Assembly (NCBI GenBank): GCA_024275515.1
Contig: JAJRYZ010000255.1
Span: 1 to 64,000 of the forward strand
Source: Spirochaetota bacterium
Lineage (GTDB): Bacteria; Spirochaetota; Spirochaetia; ARS1246
Direction: 5' to 3'
DNA length: 64,000 nucleotides
Of the stretch, positions 1-8,646 are shown piece by piece. The notes under the pieces were generated by a model, which was not told the origin of the DNA, ran no database searches, and saw only the letters and a list, made by a program, of their open reading frames with translations. Each line of letters starts with the position of its first letter. Within the stretch, counting starts at the first letter, position 1. The position numbers were made by a program, and so were the translations under genes.

Positions 1-2
1 AC

Positions 3-728
3 GTAGAACGCGCAACCGGCGACGCGACGGGAATCTGTCGCGGCCCTTCCGTATCGCCGATCGAGGGAGAAGCTTTCGAGGCGAAGCTGCGGATACCCGA
101 TACGGCAGGTTTCCCCGTCACCGACATCGGCTTCGAGATCTCAGGCGGCGGTCGGGGTACCCTTCGATGCGCGGTCGACACCGTCTCATTCGCCGGGCCG
201 TTCCGCATCACTCTTCGGCACGGATTCCCTTTTGGCGCCGACGGACGCATCCTTGGTTGGATCGACGATATGGACACCTTTCATAACGTTCTGCGAAATA
301 TGGTGCCGGAGACTCAGTGCTTCGGCCGAGACGCGGGAGTCGGTCATCTCGCGACGGGGACGAGAGACTGGAAGGATTACGTGGTCGACACCGACCTCAT
401 GATCCACGTGGCCGACGCCGCCGGCGTTATGGTCCGCTACCAAGGACTAAAGCGGTATCTGGCGCTCGTTAAGACGCCGAAGTCGGTCAAAATCGTCCGC
501 GTGGTGTACGACAAAGAGGTTCTCTACGAAAAGGATGCCGAATGGAGAGAACACGAGTTTCACCGGATACGCATCGAAACCTCCGGTCGGCAGGTCCGGT
601 TCTTCCTCGACGGCGCGCTCATCTTCGAGTTGGACGAGAAGCTTCTTCTGTGCGGCGGGGTCGGGTTTCTCGTCGAGAACGGCGTTGCGGGAATAAGGTC
701 ACTCGACATCACCGGCCGACTTGTATAG
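3..728 (+). CDS. C-terminal part of a larger protein truncated by the window edge; beta-rich, concanavalin/carbohydrate-binding-like end
   Basis: Frame 3 is open from base 3 to the stop at 726-728; the listed ORF begins at an internal Met (270). C-terminus '...HRIRIETSGRQVRFFLDGALIFELDEKLLLCGGVGFLVENGVAGIRSLDI' resembles laminin G/DUF1080-like ligand-binding domains. Confidence 0.55.
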   Translation, partial: VERATGDATGICRGPSVSPIEGEAFEAKLRIPDTAGFPVTDIGFEISGGGRGTLRCAVDTVSFAGPFRITLRHGFPFGADGRILGWIDDMDTFHNVLRNMVPETQCFGRDAGVGHLATGTRDWKDYVVDTDLMIHVADAAGVMVRYQGLKRYLALVKTPKSVKIVRVVYDKEVLYEKDAEWREHEFHRIRIETSGRQVRFFLDGALIFELDEKLLLCGGVGFLVENGVAGIRSLDITGRLV

Positions 729-1893
729 ACCGGGCATTTGACGCGATCCTTCCGACGGCGTCGCACACAACATCCACGGTCCGCTCAATCTCTTCCTTGC
801 TCGTCGTTCTGCCCGTTGAGAATCGGAGGGTTCCTTTGGCCCACTCGAGGGGAACGCGCATCGCGGTAAGCACGGATGAGATCTCGACCGCACCCGAGTG
901 GCACGCCGCCCCCGCTGAGGCGGCAACATAGGGGCCGATTTCTTCCAGCAGCCGGTTCGCTTCGATCCCCCGAAAACTCACGCTGAGAGTATTGGGGAGA
1001 CGTAGCTCGGGGTGACCGTTCAACCGGATATCGCCGGCTCTTTCCTCAAGACCCCGGCACAGCAGGTCGCGCGTCTCGGTCATGTGCTCCATATTGGCCT
1101 GAAGGCCGCGTCCGGCAATCTCGCACGCCTTACCCAGTCCCACGATCTGCATAACATTCTCCGTCCCCGGGCGCCTGCCGTTCTCCTGACCGGCGCCGTA
1201 CATGAGCGGCTCCAGCTCCACACCCGTACGGATGTAGAGAGCTCCGACGCCTTTGGGAGCATAGACTTTGTGTCCCGCCACCGAGAGCAGATCGACGCCA
1301 AGCGCTTCCACATCGGCGCGGATCTTCCCGATCGACTGCGCGGCGTCGCTGTGGAGCACGATTCCGTTCCTGCGCGCGATCGCCGAGATCTCCGCGATCG
1401 GCTGTATCGTGCCCACCTCGTTGTTGGCGTGCATGACCGTGATGAGGATCGTCTCCTTCGAGACCGCGTTTTCAAGATCGGAAAGCCGGATCATTCCCGC
1501 TTCATCGACCGGTAGATAGGTCACCCGAAACCCGTTTCGTTCAAGGAAGCCGCATGTCCGGAGAACCGCAGGATGCTCGATCTGCGTGGTAATCACGTGG
1601 TTCCCGAGACCGCGCCGCGCCATGGCGGCGCCGATGATGGCGTAGTTGTTTGATTCCGTTCCTCCGCTCGTAAAGACGACTTCGTCGACCCGGCTGTTGA
1701 GCAGAGCGGCAACCTGCCGCCGACTCTCTGCAATCGCCTTCCTGGGCGTGACGCCGAATGCGTGGGAGCTTGAAGGGTTTCCGTACTCCGTCTCTAGATA
1801 GGGTCGGATTGCCTCGATAACCTCGGGAGCATGCGGGGTGGTTGCGTTGTAGTCGAGGTATATCGGCTTTGCGCCGCTTTGGTGTGCAGTCAT
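709..1893 (-). CDS. Cysteine desulfurase (NifS/IscS-type, PLP-dependent)
   Basis: IYLDYNATTPHAPEV start, SVAGHKVYAPKGVGALY PLP-lysine motif, AGAACHSG active-site Cys region. Internal Met at 1893 fits better than the ORF start at 1983. Confidence 0.93.
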   Translation of the reverse strand: MTAHQSGAKPIYLDYNATTPHAPEVIEAIRPYLETEYGNPSSSHAFGVTPRKAIAESRRQVAALLNSRVDEVVFTSGGTESNNYAIIGAAMARRGLGNHVITTQIEHPAVLRTCGFLERNGFRVTYLPVDEAGMIRLSDLENAVSKETILITVMHANNEVGTIQPIAEISAIARRNGIVLHSDAAQSIGKIRADVEALGVDLLSVAGHKVYAPKGVGALYIRTGVELEPLMYGAGQENGRRPGTENVMQIVGLGKACEIAGRGLQANMEHMTETRDLLCRGLEERAGDIRLNGHPELRLPNTLSVSFRGIEANRLLEEIGPYVAASAGAACHSGAVEISSVLTAMRVPLEWAKGTLRFSTGRTTSKEEIERTVDVVCDAVGRIASNARSIQVGR

Positions 1894-1992
1894 CTCTAGA
1901 ACCACCGGTGCAGCCAGTACTTCTCGAATAGCACCTTGCCGAGATGCAAGGCGAGGCTCGGTCCGTAAAGTCGAATCTTTCATACATGCCCC

Positions 1993-2343
1993 CTAGAACA
2001 CAATGACCTTGTCGGCCCACAGACTCCATGCCGTCAACTCGTCCAACGTGCTCGGACGGGCGCCCTCCAGCAAATCGTCCTTCGTAATACCTCTGGCTTC
2101 CATACAGGAGCCGCAGACACCGATTTCCCCACCTTGGCGAACGACCGCTTTGCTCATGAGCTCGATGTTGTAGTAGCAGTGGGGGACATTCTGGCCCTTC
2201 CGGGCACACGCGGCTGCGTCTCCGATGAGGAATACTTTAACATCGGTTTCTTTTCGCTTAGCGAGCGAGCCGGCGAGCCTTAGTCCGTTGTAGCTTCTCT
2301 CGGTTCCGTACGGCGGATCGTTCAAAATCGTTAATACTTTCAT
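1993..2343 (-). CDS. DsrE/DsrF-like sulfur relay protein
   Basis: 116 aa, MKVLTILNDPPYGTERSYNGLRLA...VFLIGDAAACARKGQ...GVCGSCMEARG, typical DsrE fold features with conserved Cys. Confidence 0.85.
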   Translation of the reverse strand: MKVLTILNDPPYGTERSYNGLRLAGSLAKRKETDVKVFLIGDAAACARKGQNVPHCYYNIELMSKAVVRQGGEIGVCGSCMEARGITKDDLLEGARPSTLDELTAWSLWADKVIVF

Positions 2344-2359
2344 GTTTGTCCTTCCTTTT

Positions 2360-3079
2360 TCATCCGGCGACTTCGTTATTTCGACCGTGCCCGGTCTCTG
2401 CCTCGGGTGCGCCGCTCAACCGCCAATCGACGACGCCTGCCGTCAGGCGATACGCGGCGATTCCGTGTCTTTTGAGGATTCCCACGGCTTCCTTCGACAG
2501 GAGGCAGAACGGTCCGCGGCAGTACGCGACGACCTCTTTCCCTCTTTGCAGCGATGCTACTCGTGCCTCCAACTCTTTGAGAGGAAGCGACACCGCTCCC
2601 GGGAAATGACCCGCCTCGTATTCGTCCGTCGGCCGCACATCCACCAAGAGAATTTCATTCCTCTCTACCATTTCCTGCAGCTCCGACATACCCACGACGC
2701 GGAACTCTTCCTCCGCATCGAAGAACGACAGGACCGCGCACTTTATCTCTGCGATGCTTTCGTTACCGATATCGACGAGGTTTTTCCACACTCGCATTCC
2801 GGCATGAGTCGCCCGATAGAAGACAAAGCGGCCCTGTTTGCGCGCCACAACGAGTCTCGACGCTTTCAGTATCTGCAGGTGATGCGAAGTCGAAGCAACG
2901 CTCATCTTAAGCTCGCCCGAAAGCCGCTCGACGTTTTTCTCCGATTGGCAAAGCAAGTCGAGCAATTCAAGCCGCCTGGGATCGGCAACCGCACTTCCCA
3001 CCTTTGCAAGCTCGCCGTAGGTGAGCGCTTTGAAGGCAGGTCCGGACAGCGGGTCGGCGAGATAATTTCTGCCGCTCAC
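2360..3079 (-). CDS. ArsR-family HTH regulator fused to a rhodanese domain
   Basis: wHTH 'VADPRRLELLDLLCQSEKNVERLSGELKMSVASTSHHLQILK' plus rhodanese 'LLVDVRPTDEYEAGHFPGAVSLPLKEL...VVAYCRGPFCLLS'. Confidence 0.92.
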   Translation of the reverse strand: MSGRNYLADPLSGPAFKALTYGELAKVGSAVADPRRLELLDLLCQSEKNVERLSGELKMSVASTSHHLQILKASRLVVARKQGRFVFYRATHAGMRVWKNLVDIGNESIAEIKCAVLSFFDAEEEFRVVGMSELQEMVERNEILLVDVRPTDEYEAGHFPGAVSLPLKELEARVASLQRGKEVVAYCRGPFCLLSKEAVGILKRHGIAAYRLTAGVVDWRLSGAPEAETGHGRNNEVAG

Positions 3080-3247
3080 GAGTCCCTCCTCATCGCGACT
3101 GCCCTCCGAAGCGGAGCTACCGGAGGACTTACGCCTCGATCACGTTCCGCAATCACGGGATTCATGGTCGCGCTTCATATTACATTCAAACTAATGTAAG
3201 AATATCGAAGAATCAAGTAGTTTCTGAAAGAAGCCGTGTCGGTGCTT

Positions 3248-4453
3248 TTACCGGCGCGAATCCTCTCCGGTACCGAAACGCGGTCGGTAATCTCGCACGA
3301 TACGCATTATCTCGAACGGCGGGACGACGGATACCTCTTTCGTAAGCGGATACGAATCGTCCCCGGGATATACCACGAACATCCGCTCCGGTCCTAGATC
3401 TTTACATGCCGAATGAAATCCGCGTTCCAGTTTCGGCGCAAGACTTCGCTTGACTTCAATTACCCACTTTTCACCACCGGGCCAGACAAGAAGCAAATCT
3501 ACCTCCGCGCCGCCGCTCGTCCGGTAGAAGTATGCCTGCGCGCCGTCCGCCGCCGCTGTGAGAAGATTTTCGATGATGAATCCTTCCCAGCTCCGTCCCA
3601 CGATGGGGTGCGAAAGCAGATTGTCAATGTCGTCGACGCCGAGCAGCGCGTGAAGAATGCCGGTATCGCGTATGAATATCTTCGGCGACTTGACTATCCG
3701 TTTTCCGACGTTTGCATGCCACGAGGGAAGGCGTCTGACCAAAAGCAGGTCGACAAGTAGATCGACATAGCTTCCGGCGGTCTTCGTGTCGATACCGATG
3801 TTTCTCGCAAGTTGTGCGGTATTCAAATTCGTGCCCTCGAGATGCGCGAGCATTGTCCAGAACCGCCGCAACGTCTCGGCCGCGATGCGCGGTCCGAATT
3901 GAGGGATATCCCGTTCGAGATACGTTCGTATAAAATCTTCTCTCCACCGCATGCTTTCCGCATCGCTATCGGAGAGAAAAGCATCCGGAAAACCGCCGCG
4001 CAGCCAGAGCCGATCGAGGTCTCGGATCTCGGACGCGGTTTCGAGAATGGAAAACGGGTGAAGCTCCAGGAAACTCACCCGCCCGGCGAGGGTTTCTCCG
4101 GACTGCTTGAGCAGGTCCAACGCGGCCGAACCGAGTAGCAAATAGAGTCCACGGCGATACCCGTTTCGACGCGCCCGGTCGATCAGTCCGCGAATGATCG
4201 GGAATAGACCGGGAACTCGATGCACCTCATCGAGAATTGTGAGCGTCTCGAACCGATTCGAAAGATAGAGTTCCGGTTCCGCGAGTTTCGATCGGTCTCG
4301 TTCCGATTCCAGGTCGAGATAGAGGGCGCCGCGCGATTCACCTACCGAAAGAGCAAGCGTGGTTTTTCCGACCTGACGCGGTCCGGTGAGGACGACCGCC
4401 GGAACCTCGCTGAGTCGCTGATTGAGACTTTTTTCCAGAGTACGCGGTATCAT
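3248..4453 (-). CDS. AAA+ ATPase with DUF4143-type C-terminal region
   Basis: Walker A GPRQVGKTTLA, Walker B LTILDEVH, C-terminal GGAEVDLLLVWPGGEKWVIEVKRS (PD-(D/E)XK-like). Confidence 0.9.
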   Translation of the reverse strand: MIPRTLEKSLNQRLSEVPAVVLTGPRQVGKTTLALSVGESRGALYLDLESERDRSKLAEPELYLSNRFETLTILDEVHRVPGLFPIIRGLIDRARRNGYRRGLYLLLGSAALDLLKQSGETLAGRVSFLELHPFSILETASEIRDLDRLWLRGGFPDAFLSDSDAESMRWREDFIRTYLERDIPQFGPRIAAETLRRFWTMLAHLEGTNLNTAQLARNIGIDTKTAGSYVDLLVDLLLVRRLPSWHANVGKRIVKSPKIFIRDTGILHALLGVDDIDNLLSHPIVGRSWEGFIIENLLTAAADGAQAYFYRTSGGAEVDLLLVWPGGEKWVIEVKRSLAPKLERGFHSACKDLGPERMFVVYPGDDSYPLTKEVSVVPPFEIMRIVRDYRPRFGTGEDSRR

Positions 4454-4459
4454 CCATGT

Positions 4460-4484
4460 AATTATGGAATTTTATTCCATAATT
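4460..4484. promoter_or_regulatory. Perfect 11-bp inverted repeat, AATTATGGAAT-TTT-ATTCCATAATT, directly upstream of the DUF4143 ATPase start
   Basis: Arms 4460-4470 and 4474-4484 are exact reverse complements, 6 nt before the - strand ATG at 4453. Confidence 0.7.
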
Positions 4485-4588
4485 TGCAAGGTTGACCGTG
4501 GTGCCGACGCAACAGTCTCTCCGGCTCGGGATGACAGTCATGCTATACTTCAAAGCCGCACCGGTATTGGCCGTGAGGAGATCCGAAT

Positions 4589-5761
4589 ATGAGCGATGAA
4601 GCAATAGTTGCGGAGCTACGAAAGTTATTTCCCGTCGTTGAGCACTGGACATATTTGTATAACGGCAGCATCCATCCGTGCGCGAGGCCGGTCGCAGAAG
4701 CAATGAGTTCGTTTCTGCAACAATGGCAAGATGGTGGAGAAGCGGCGTTCTTCCCGGCTTTTGAGGCGTTCGGTAGGCTCAAGGAAAAGTTCGCCCGCCT
4801 GGTTCACGCCAAGGCCCGTAATATCGTTATTACCGAATCCACCACCGCCGGGATCAACATAGCTGCACATCTTCTGAGGCCGCGGATCGGACAAAACGTG
4901 GTCGTGACCGATCTCGCTTTTATGAGCAATACCTACCCGTGGCTCGCCGGCCAGGCAGGGGCTGAAGCGGAAGTGCGATTCGTCGAAAGCAGCAATGGGA
5001 AGATTCGCCTGGAGGACATGGCGGCGCGGATCGACGAACACACCGCCGCCGTCACGCTTTGCGCGGTAACGGTTGGGAGCGGGTTTCGTTTTGATTTGTC
5101 GGCTGTTCATCAGATTACCGGCCGATATAATGTACCTTTGGTTGTCGACGGCGCGCAGGCTCTTGGGGTGATAGACATTGACGTCAATGATCCGCCTCTA
5201 GATTTTCTTGCGACGACCGCCGGCAAGTGGTTGATGGGACCGACCGGTATTGGATTCCTGTATGTAGACGATCGTTACTTGAAATCTACTCCGCCGACGG
5301 TTGGTTGGCTGTCGGCTGCCAACGTGGCCGATTGGGATGTACAACACTGTCAGTTGCACGACGATGCTATGCGTTTTCAGGGAGGCATCCCCAATCTCAT
5401 AGGAGTTGTCGGCGCTTTGGCGGGGCTTGAATTGCTGGATCAGATTGGGCGCGAGTTCGTTGAAAGGCGCGTACATCACTTGACCACCTATCTAATCGAA
5501 AAGTTGGAGGCGATCGGCGTGGCAATCTGGACGCCTCGCGTCGACTCCGAACGGGCGGGCATCGTGTTTTTCAATGTTCCGAATCACGAGTCGCTACATT
5601 CCAGGCTCAAGGACCGGCGGATCTATTGTGGTAGTTTTCTCGGCGGGATCCGGTGCGATCCGGCTTTCTATAACACCATTGAAGAGTTGGATCGATTTCT
5701 GGGTGTTGTCGAATCTCATGTAGCTGAACAGCGGAGAGGGGTACGTGACGGCAATGAGTGA
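4589..5761 (+). CDS. Class V aminotransferase (cysteine desulfurase-like fold)
   Basis: HCARPVAEAMSSF, VVDGAQALGVIDIDV, TAGKWLMGPTGIGFLYV (PLP-Lys). Confidence 0.88.
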   Translation: MSDEAIVAELRKLFPVVEHWTYLYNGSIHPCARPVAEAMSSFLQQWQDGGEAAFFPAFEAFGRLKEKFARLVHAKARNIVITESTTAGINIAAHLLRPRIGQNVVVTDLAFMSNTYPWLAGQAGAEAEVRFVESSNGKIRLEDMAARIDEHTAAVTLCAVTVGSGFRFDLSAVHQITGRYNVPLVVDGAQALGVIDIDVNDPPLDFLATTAGKWLMGPTGIGFLYVDDRYLKSTPPTVGWLSAANVADWDVQHCQLHDDAMRFQGGIPNLIGVVGALAGLELLDQIGREFVERRVHHLTTYLIEKLEAIGVAIWTPRVDSERAGIVFFNVPNHESLHSRLKDRRIYCGSFLGGIRCDPAFYNTIEELDRFLGVVESHVAEQRRGVRDGNE

Positions 5762-6992
5762 CAAACAATGTGGTCGCGACGATGGATGTGCTATTTCCCG
5801 AGAGGGTGTTTTCATGAGCGCGAACGACGATGCGTTAGGCGGCTCAAACGGCGCATCGATCTCAAGCGAAGGTGGAGCGGCAGGCACTATTGAAAAGATA
5901 GACATTCATCGTGTCCGCATGCCGCTGGACGAGCCGTGGACGACGGCCTACGGCAGCGATGACGCGGTCGAATCTGTTCTCGTTAGCATGACCGTCGACG
6001 GTGTAACCGGATGGGGCGAGTCGACTCCGCTGTGCGCACCAACGTATAGCCCGGAATACGCCAAGGGTGTTTTTTCCGTCATTCGTGATTTTTTGGCTCC
6101 GAGATTGATCGGACGGCATATTGAATCGGGCGTCGCGCTTCAGGATAGTCTGTCGTGTTTCAAGGGAAATCAGTTCGCCAAAGCGGCACTCGACCTGGCC
6201 TGGTGGGACGCCCACGCAAAACGGCTTGCTCAACCGCTGTGGCGCGTGCTGGGCGGAAAGACATCGACGGTGCAGGTGGGCGAAGACTTCGGAGTTCAAG
6301 CGAATATCGACCAACTGCTTGCCGAAATACGGCTCGCGACGGGGCGAGGCATCACACGAATCAAACTCAAATACAGACCCGGTTGGGATTTTCCGATTGT
6401 TGCCGCGGTGCGTCAACAATTTCCCGATCTTGTAATGCACATCGATTGCAATAGTGGATATACATTGGACGACCTGGAAATGTTTCGACAACTCGATGAA
6501 CTCAATCTTGCCATGATTGAACAGCCTCTGGCCCATGACGATCTAGTCGACCACGCGCGACTACAAGAGCTCATAGCAACACCCATTTGCCTGGACGAAA
6601 GCATCACTTCATTTGATAAGGCGCGCAAGGCTATTCAGCTCAATGCCTGCCGTTGGATAAACATTAAACCTGGGCGGGTCGGTGGATTAACCGAGGCCAA
6701 AAGGATTCACGATTATTGCGAGCAACGTGACATGCCTTGTTGGGTGGGGGGAATGCTCGAGTCCAGCCTGGGGCTATCGTTCATGGTGGCGCTGGCGACA
6801 CTGCCTAACATGAAGTATCCAAACGATATTCTGCCTTCAAGCAAGTTCTATAAACACGACTTGTCAACTCCCGCCGTCGAACGATCCGGACCTTCCTGCA
6901 TCACCGCTTCAACTCAACCCGGGGTGGGCTGTAGGCCGGATCCGGCGCAATTGCAGCGGCTAGGGCTGGAGCATGTAGAGGTTAGCGATTGA
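5745..6992 (+). CDS. Enolase-superfamily enzyme (muconate lactonizing / OSBS / dipeptide epimerase-like)
   Basis: IKLKYRPG, HIDCNSGY, IEQPL, ICLDES, INIKPGRVGGL match the KxK/D/E/D/K catalytic pattern. An internal start at 5814 is also possible. Confidence 0.9.
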   Translation: MTAMSDKQCGRDDGCAISREGVFMSANDDALGGSNGASISSEGGAAGTIEKIDIHRVRMPLDEPWTTAYGSDDAVESVLVSMTVDGVTGWGESTPLCAPTYSPEYAKGVFSVIRDFLAPRLIGRHIESGVALQDSLSCFKGNQFAKAALDLAWWDAHAKRLAQPLWRVLGGKTSTVQVGEDFGVQANIDQLLAEIRLATGRGITRIKLKYRPGWDFPIVAAVRQQFPDLVMHIDCNSGYTLDDLEMFRQLDELNLAMIEQPLAHDDLVDHARLQELIATPICLDESITSFDKARKAIQLNACRWINIKPGRVGGLTEAKRIHDYCEQRDMPCWVGGMLESSLGLSFMVALATLPNMKYPNDILPSSKFYKHDLSTPAVERSGPSCITASTQPGVGCRPDPAQLQRLGLEHVEVSD

Positions 6993-7038
6993 TCGGTGGT
7001 GTTGACCGATTCTTGGACTGCGTCCACAGGAGGGTGTC

Positions 7039-8511
7039 ATGCAGCTAAAGGAATTCAGGCTCTTTATCGACGGCCGGTACACGGATTCGGAAGGCGCCGA
7101 AACATTCGCGTCCGTCAATCCTGCCGACGGCTCTCGCATCGCAGAGATTTCCCAAGCGACACCGGCTGATGTTGACCGTGCCGTCGAAGCGGCCCGGCGG
7201 GCGTTTTCGACATGGTCTTTGATGTCCGGTGAACAACGGGGCGGTATTCTCAGGCGCGCTGCCGATATACTGGAGAAACGAACAGACGAGTTTGCTATGC
7301 TGGAGTCGCAGGATACGGGCAAGACACGTAAGGACACCAACGCAATCGACGTTCCCGCGTCGGTTGCGTTCCTGCGATGGTACGGCCAAGCATCACTTGA
7401 CTTCCAGGCTGAAACCATCCCCATCGGCAGCCCGAATCAAATAGATTTTACACTCCGGCAACCATATGGGGTTGTTGGACTGATTGCACCGTGGAATTTT
7501 CCGCTTCTGATCGCGATTTTGAAAATCGGTCCGGCGTTGGCTGTGGGGAATACCGCGGTCATGCTGCCGGCAAAGCAGACCAGCATCACTACCCTCCGAT
7601 TGGGCGAGGTCTTTGAAGATGCCGGCCTTCCTGAGGGAGTGCTTAACATCGTCGCCGGCGTCGGAGAGGTGGTGGGCGAAGCGATCGTTTCTCATCCGAA
7701 GGTAAGCAAGATCTTTTTCACCGGTTCGACGAGGACCGGCAAGCGCATCATGAAAGTCGCTTCGGAGAATCTAACCGACGTGGCCATGGAACTGGGAGGC
7801 AAAAGCCCCAACATTGTTTTCGCCGATGCCGACTGGAAACAGGCGCTGTCCGGCGCAACGTACGCAATCCTTTTTAACAACGGACAAAACTGTATCGCCG
7901 GCTCGCGACTATTGGTGCAAAAATGCATATATTCGAAATTTGTGACCGAACTGACCGAGCGTTTCAGAGCGATTAGGCTTGGAGATCCCGCGGACCGGTC
8001 AACACAGCTTGGACCGTTGGTTTCGCGAGAGCATTACGAGAGAGTCATGAGCTACATTGATGTTGGCCGCGACGAAGGGGCCGGGGTGGCGTGTGGCGGG
8101 ATTCATCCGGCAGGCGAAGCATTCGCGAAAGGTTATTATGTCGAGCCTACGCTTTTTACCGACGTTCACAACGGCATGCGGATTGCGCAAGAGGAGATAT
8201 TCGGGCCGGTACTTGCCGCCATTCCATTTGAAGATGAAGAGCAAGCTGTTGCAATTGCCAATGATACACCGTACGGCCTGGGCGCGGGAGTGTTTACGAC
8301 CGACGTAAACAAGGCCCACCGCATGATTCGTGCTCTCGAATGCGGAACCGTGTACGTTAATACGTACAACATGGTCTATCCGCAAGCACCTTTTCCGGCA
8401 TGGAAGGGAAGCGGCAATTGCGTCGAACGCGGTCGTCACGGACTCTTGGAAAACACGCGCTATAAAAACGTCATTATGGACATCAGCGGTGAGTCGATTC
8501 AGTGGGGTTAG
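7039..8511 (+). CDS. NAD(P)-dependent aldehyde dehydrogenase
   Basis: APWNFPLL, FTGSTRTGK, ELGGKSPNIVFADAD, FNNGQNCIAGSR (catalytic Cys). GGAGGG ribosome-binding site upstream. Confidence 0.96.
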   Translation: MQLKEFRLFIDGRYTDSEGAETFASVNPADGSRIAEISQATPADVDRAVEAARRAFSTWSLMSGEQRGGILRRAADILEKRTDEFAMLESQDTGKTRKDTNAIDVPASVAFLRWYGQASLDFQAETIPIGSPNQIDFTLRQPYGVVGLIAPWNFPLLIAILKIGPALAVGNTAVMLPAKQTSITTLRLGEVFEDAGLPEGVLNIVAGVGEVVGEAIVSHPKVSKIFFTGSTRTGKRIMKVASENLTDVAMELGGKSPNIVFADADWKQALSGATYAILFNNGQNCIAGSRLLVQKCIYSKFVTELTERFRAIRLGDPADRSTQLGPLVSREHYERVMSYIDVGRDEGAGVACGGIHPAGEAFAKGYYVEPTLFTDVHNGMRIAQEEIFGPVLAAIPFEDEEQAVAIANDTPYGLGAGVFTTDVNKAHRMIRALECGTVYVNTYNMVYPQAPFPAWKGSGNCVERGRHGLLENTRYKNVIMDISGESIQWG

Positions 8512-8646
8512 CGAGGCCTAACAATTCCTGGTGTGGCGCGAATACCTTTCCGGTTCTTAAGACACAGGTCATTGAATCTCCGACTTCCAACCTGAAAAGA
8601 CATAACAGTTGTTTGATAAGATTAGAAATGCACTTGACAAGAGGGA

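Noticed and set aside
2342-3199. 285-aa + strand ORF
   Set aside because: Opposite the ArsR-rhodanese gene, which has strong family motifs.
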